Below are positions 62,760 through 64,000 of a DNA stretch of 64,000 nt, in pieces. Origin of the DNA: Bacillota bacterium. GTDB taxonomy: Bacteria; Bacillota; Clostridia; Acetivibrionales; DTU013. Numbering within the stretch: position 1 is the stretch's first letter; each line of letters opens with the position of its first letter. The position numbers and the translations under genes are program-made. The notes beneath the pieces are model-generated. The model was not told where the DNA came from, made no database searches, and saw only the letters and a list, made by a program, of their open reading frames with translations. The stretch spans positions 21,986 through 85,985 of the forward strand of contig JAEYOM010000004.1 of assembly GCA_023411715.1 (NCBI GenBank), written 5' to 3'.

Positions 62760-64000
62760 ATGACGTTCTTAATAATCGTCCTACTTGTCGCAGCTCCGCT
62801 TTTTTTATTTGCAGCCAGGCCTTCCGGGATTATTTATTTCAGGAGGTTCGCGCTCCCTTTTTTATGCATACTATTCGTACTCTGCCTCATTCTGTTCTCA
62901 GGCAGCGCGGTTAAGGCAGCGCAGAATGGCCTTGCCCTGTGGGCGGGTGTTGTAGTGCCCTCTCTGTTCCCTTTTTTTGTCGCATCGGAGATAATCAATT
63001 CCACGGGCTTCATCAGGACGTCGGGTATTCTGCTCGAGCCTGTCATGAGGCCCGTTTTCAATGTCCCGGGTTGCGCCTCGTTCGCATTGCTGCTCGGAGT
63101 CACCTCGGGCTATCCGGTCGGCGCCAAGATAACAACCGACCTGAGGAACGGCGGATTGCTGAGCAGAGATGAAGCTGAGAGGCTGCTGTCTTTCACTAAC
63201 AATTCGGGGCCTCTATTTATCGTCGGCGCAGTAGGAACCGGCATGTATGGTTCCTCACGCATCGGGATATTCCTTTTGGCATGCCATATCCTCGCCTGTC
63301 TGACTGTTGGCGTCCTCTTCAGATTTTACAGGCGATCCCGATATTCCCGCAAAAAGGAAGTGCGCAAAAAGGATATTCTAAAAACATTCAAAACAAGTCT
63401 CGCATCACAGCAGGCCCAAGCCGGAGGATTTGGTTCCGTTCTGGGAAACGCCATAAAGAATTCAGTTTCGACGATCCTTGCCATAGGCGGTTTTATCGTA
63501 CTTTTTGCAGTTATAATCCAGATGCTTTCAGAAGCCGGTTTAATAAATATCCTTGCCGGCGCTCTTTCATATATCCTGTCCCCACTGGGACTTGACAGGG
63601 GTGTATTGACAGGCGTATTAAGCGGAATCTTCGAGATCACTACAGGTTCCGGGATCGTAAGCCGCCTGGCATCTGTACCAATCGCCGTAAAGCTGCCGGC
63701 CGTGAGCCTGATTATAGGCTGGGCAGGTTTGTCCGTACATTTTCAGGTTATGAGCATAACTTCGGGCACCGATATACGCATATTGCCGTATTTTTTCGGG
63801 AAAGCCCTTCAGGGTGTCATTGCCGCAATATATACTGCCGTGGGGATAAAACTGTTACGGCTGGAAACACTTGCGGAAGTACCGGTGCTTGGTTCTAACG
63901 GATCGGGCGCATCCGGATCGCTGCAGCTGTTTTTGAAATCATCGCTGATGATGCTGGCTTCGCTTGTATTGCTGATTGTTTTGAGCAGAATAGCGTATAA
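62760..64000 (+). CDS. ylbJ: Sporulation integral membrane protein YlbJ (runs off window)
   Basis: 413 codons are visible from the ATG at 62760 and the frame is still open at the edge. Blocks such as ALWAGVVVPSLFPFFVASEI, GVTSGYPVGAKITTDLRNGG and LLSFTNNSGPLFIVGAVGTG are typical of YlbJ/nucleoside-recognition-like spore membrane proteins. About eight membrane helices. No strong ribosome site is visible, so the start is tentative. Family length is near 400 residues, so little is missing. Confidence 0.88.
   Translation, partial: MTFLIIVLLVAAPLFLFAARPSGIIYFRRFALPFLCILFVLCLILFSGSAVKAAQNGLALWAGVVVPSLFPFFVASEIINSTGFIRTSGILLEPVMRPVFNVPGCASFALLLGVTSGYPVGAKITTDLRNGGLLSRDEAERLLSFTNNSGPLFIVGAVGTGMYGSSRIGIFLLACHILACLTVGVLFRFYRRSRYSRKKEVRKKDILKTFKTSLASQQAQAGGFGSVLGNAIKNSVSTILAIGGFIVLFAVIIQMLSEAGLINILAGALSYILSPLGLDRGVLTGVLSGIFEITTGSGIVSRLASVPIAVKLPAVSLIIGWAGLSVHFQVMSITSGTDIRILPYFFGKALQGVIAAIYTAVGIKLLRLETLAEVPVLGSNGSGASGSLQLFLKSSLMMLASLVLLIVLSRIAY

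Overview
The window comes from a spore-forming member of the Clostridia (Bacillota) with mid-range GC. Evidence is the CotJB/CotJC coat proteins, Spo0A, SpoIVB, a complete spoIIIAA-AH operon, YlbJ, a YteA-type zinc-finger protein, a T-box leader on ileS, strong AGGAGG ribosome sites and TTG/GTG starts. I cannot name a genus.

Layout. 0-1.2 kb: cotJB-cotJC. 1.3-2.7 kb: a YcaQ/AlkZ-like DNA glycosylase behind a LexA-type promoter. 2.8-6.2 kb: an ECF sigma factor, putative anti-sigma factor and TPR protein operon. 6.3-9.0 kb: an ABC-2 exporter. 9.1-12.2 kb: a decaying operon (M28 peptidase pseudogene, small secreted protein, ECF sigma pseudogene). 12.3-14.1 kb: SOS-controlled dinB and a small conserved partner. 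14.1-18 kb: a PAS-GGDEF-EAL protein and small proteins. 18.1-22.8 kb: T-box-ileS-aroB. 22.8-28 kb: divIVA, ylmH, sepF, PLP homeostasis protein, HlyD-like protein, methionine gamma-lyase-like enzyme. 28.2-29.8 kb: RluA-type synthase and a MerR regulator. 29.8-32.7 kb: an accessory patch of AT-rich genes and mobile-element remnants. From 32.8 to 61.2 kb almost everything is on the minus strand and forms the conserved clostridial sporulation/housekeeping block: yqeG-aroE-prepilin peptidase-comFB-aroQ-pepP-efp-lepB, spoIIIAA-AH, asp23-amaP-DUF2273-nusB-xseA-xseB-ispA, then OLE RNA-oapA-dxs-tlyA-nadK-argR-recN-spoIVB-spo0A. 61.6-64 kb: ilvE and ylbJ.

The most important non-protein feature is the roughly 860-base gap between ispA and a four-helix membrane protein carrying a DVVGD (DxxxD) motif. 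Position, length, structure and partner match the OLE (ornate, large, extremophilic) RNA and its membrane partner OapA.

The intergenic DNA is unusually rich in structured repeats: a 41-nt hairpin unit with conserved flanks and a variable 15-nt self-complementary core (four full copies and one truncated); a 105-nt imperfect palindrome present twice, one copy interrupted by exactly one hairpin unit; a 234-bp element with perfect 20-bp terminal inverted repeats beside dxs and a possible relative near 61.3 kb; and several short tandem repeats that lie at, or contain, the stop codons of neighbouring genes. I see no CRISPR array, tRNA or rRNA.
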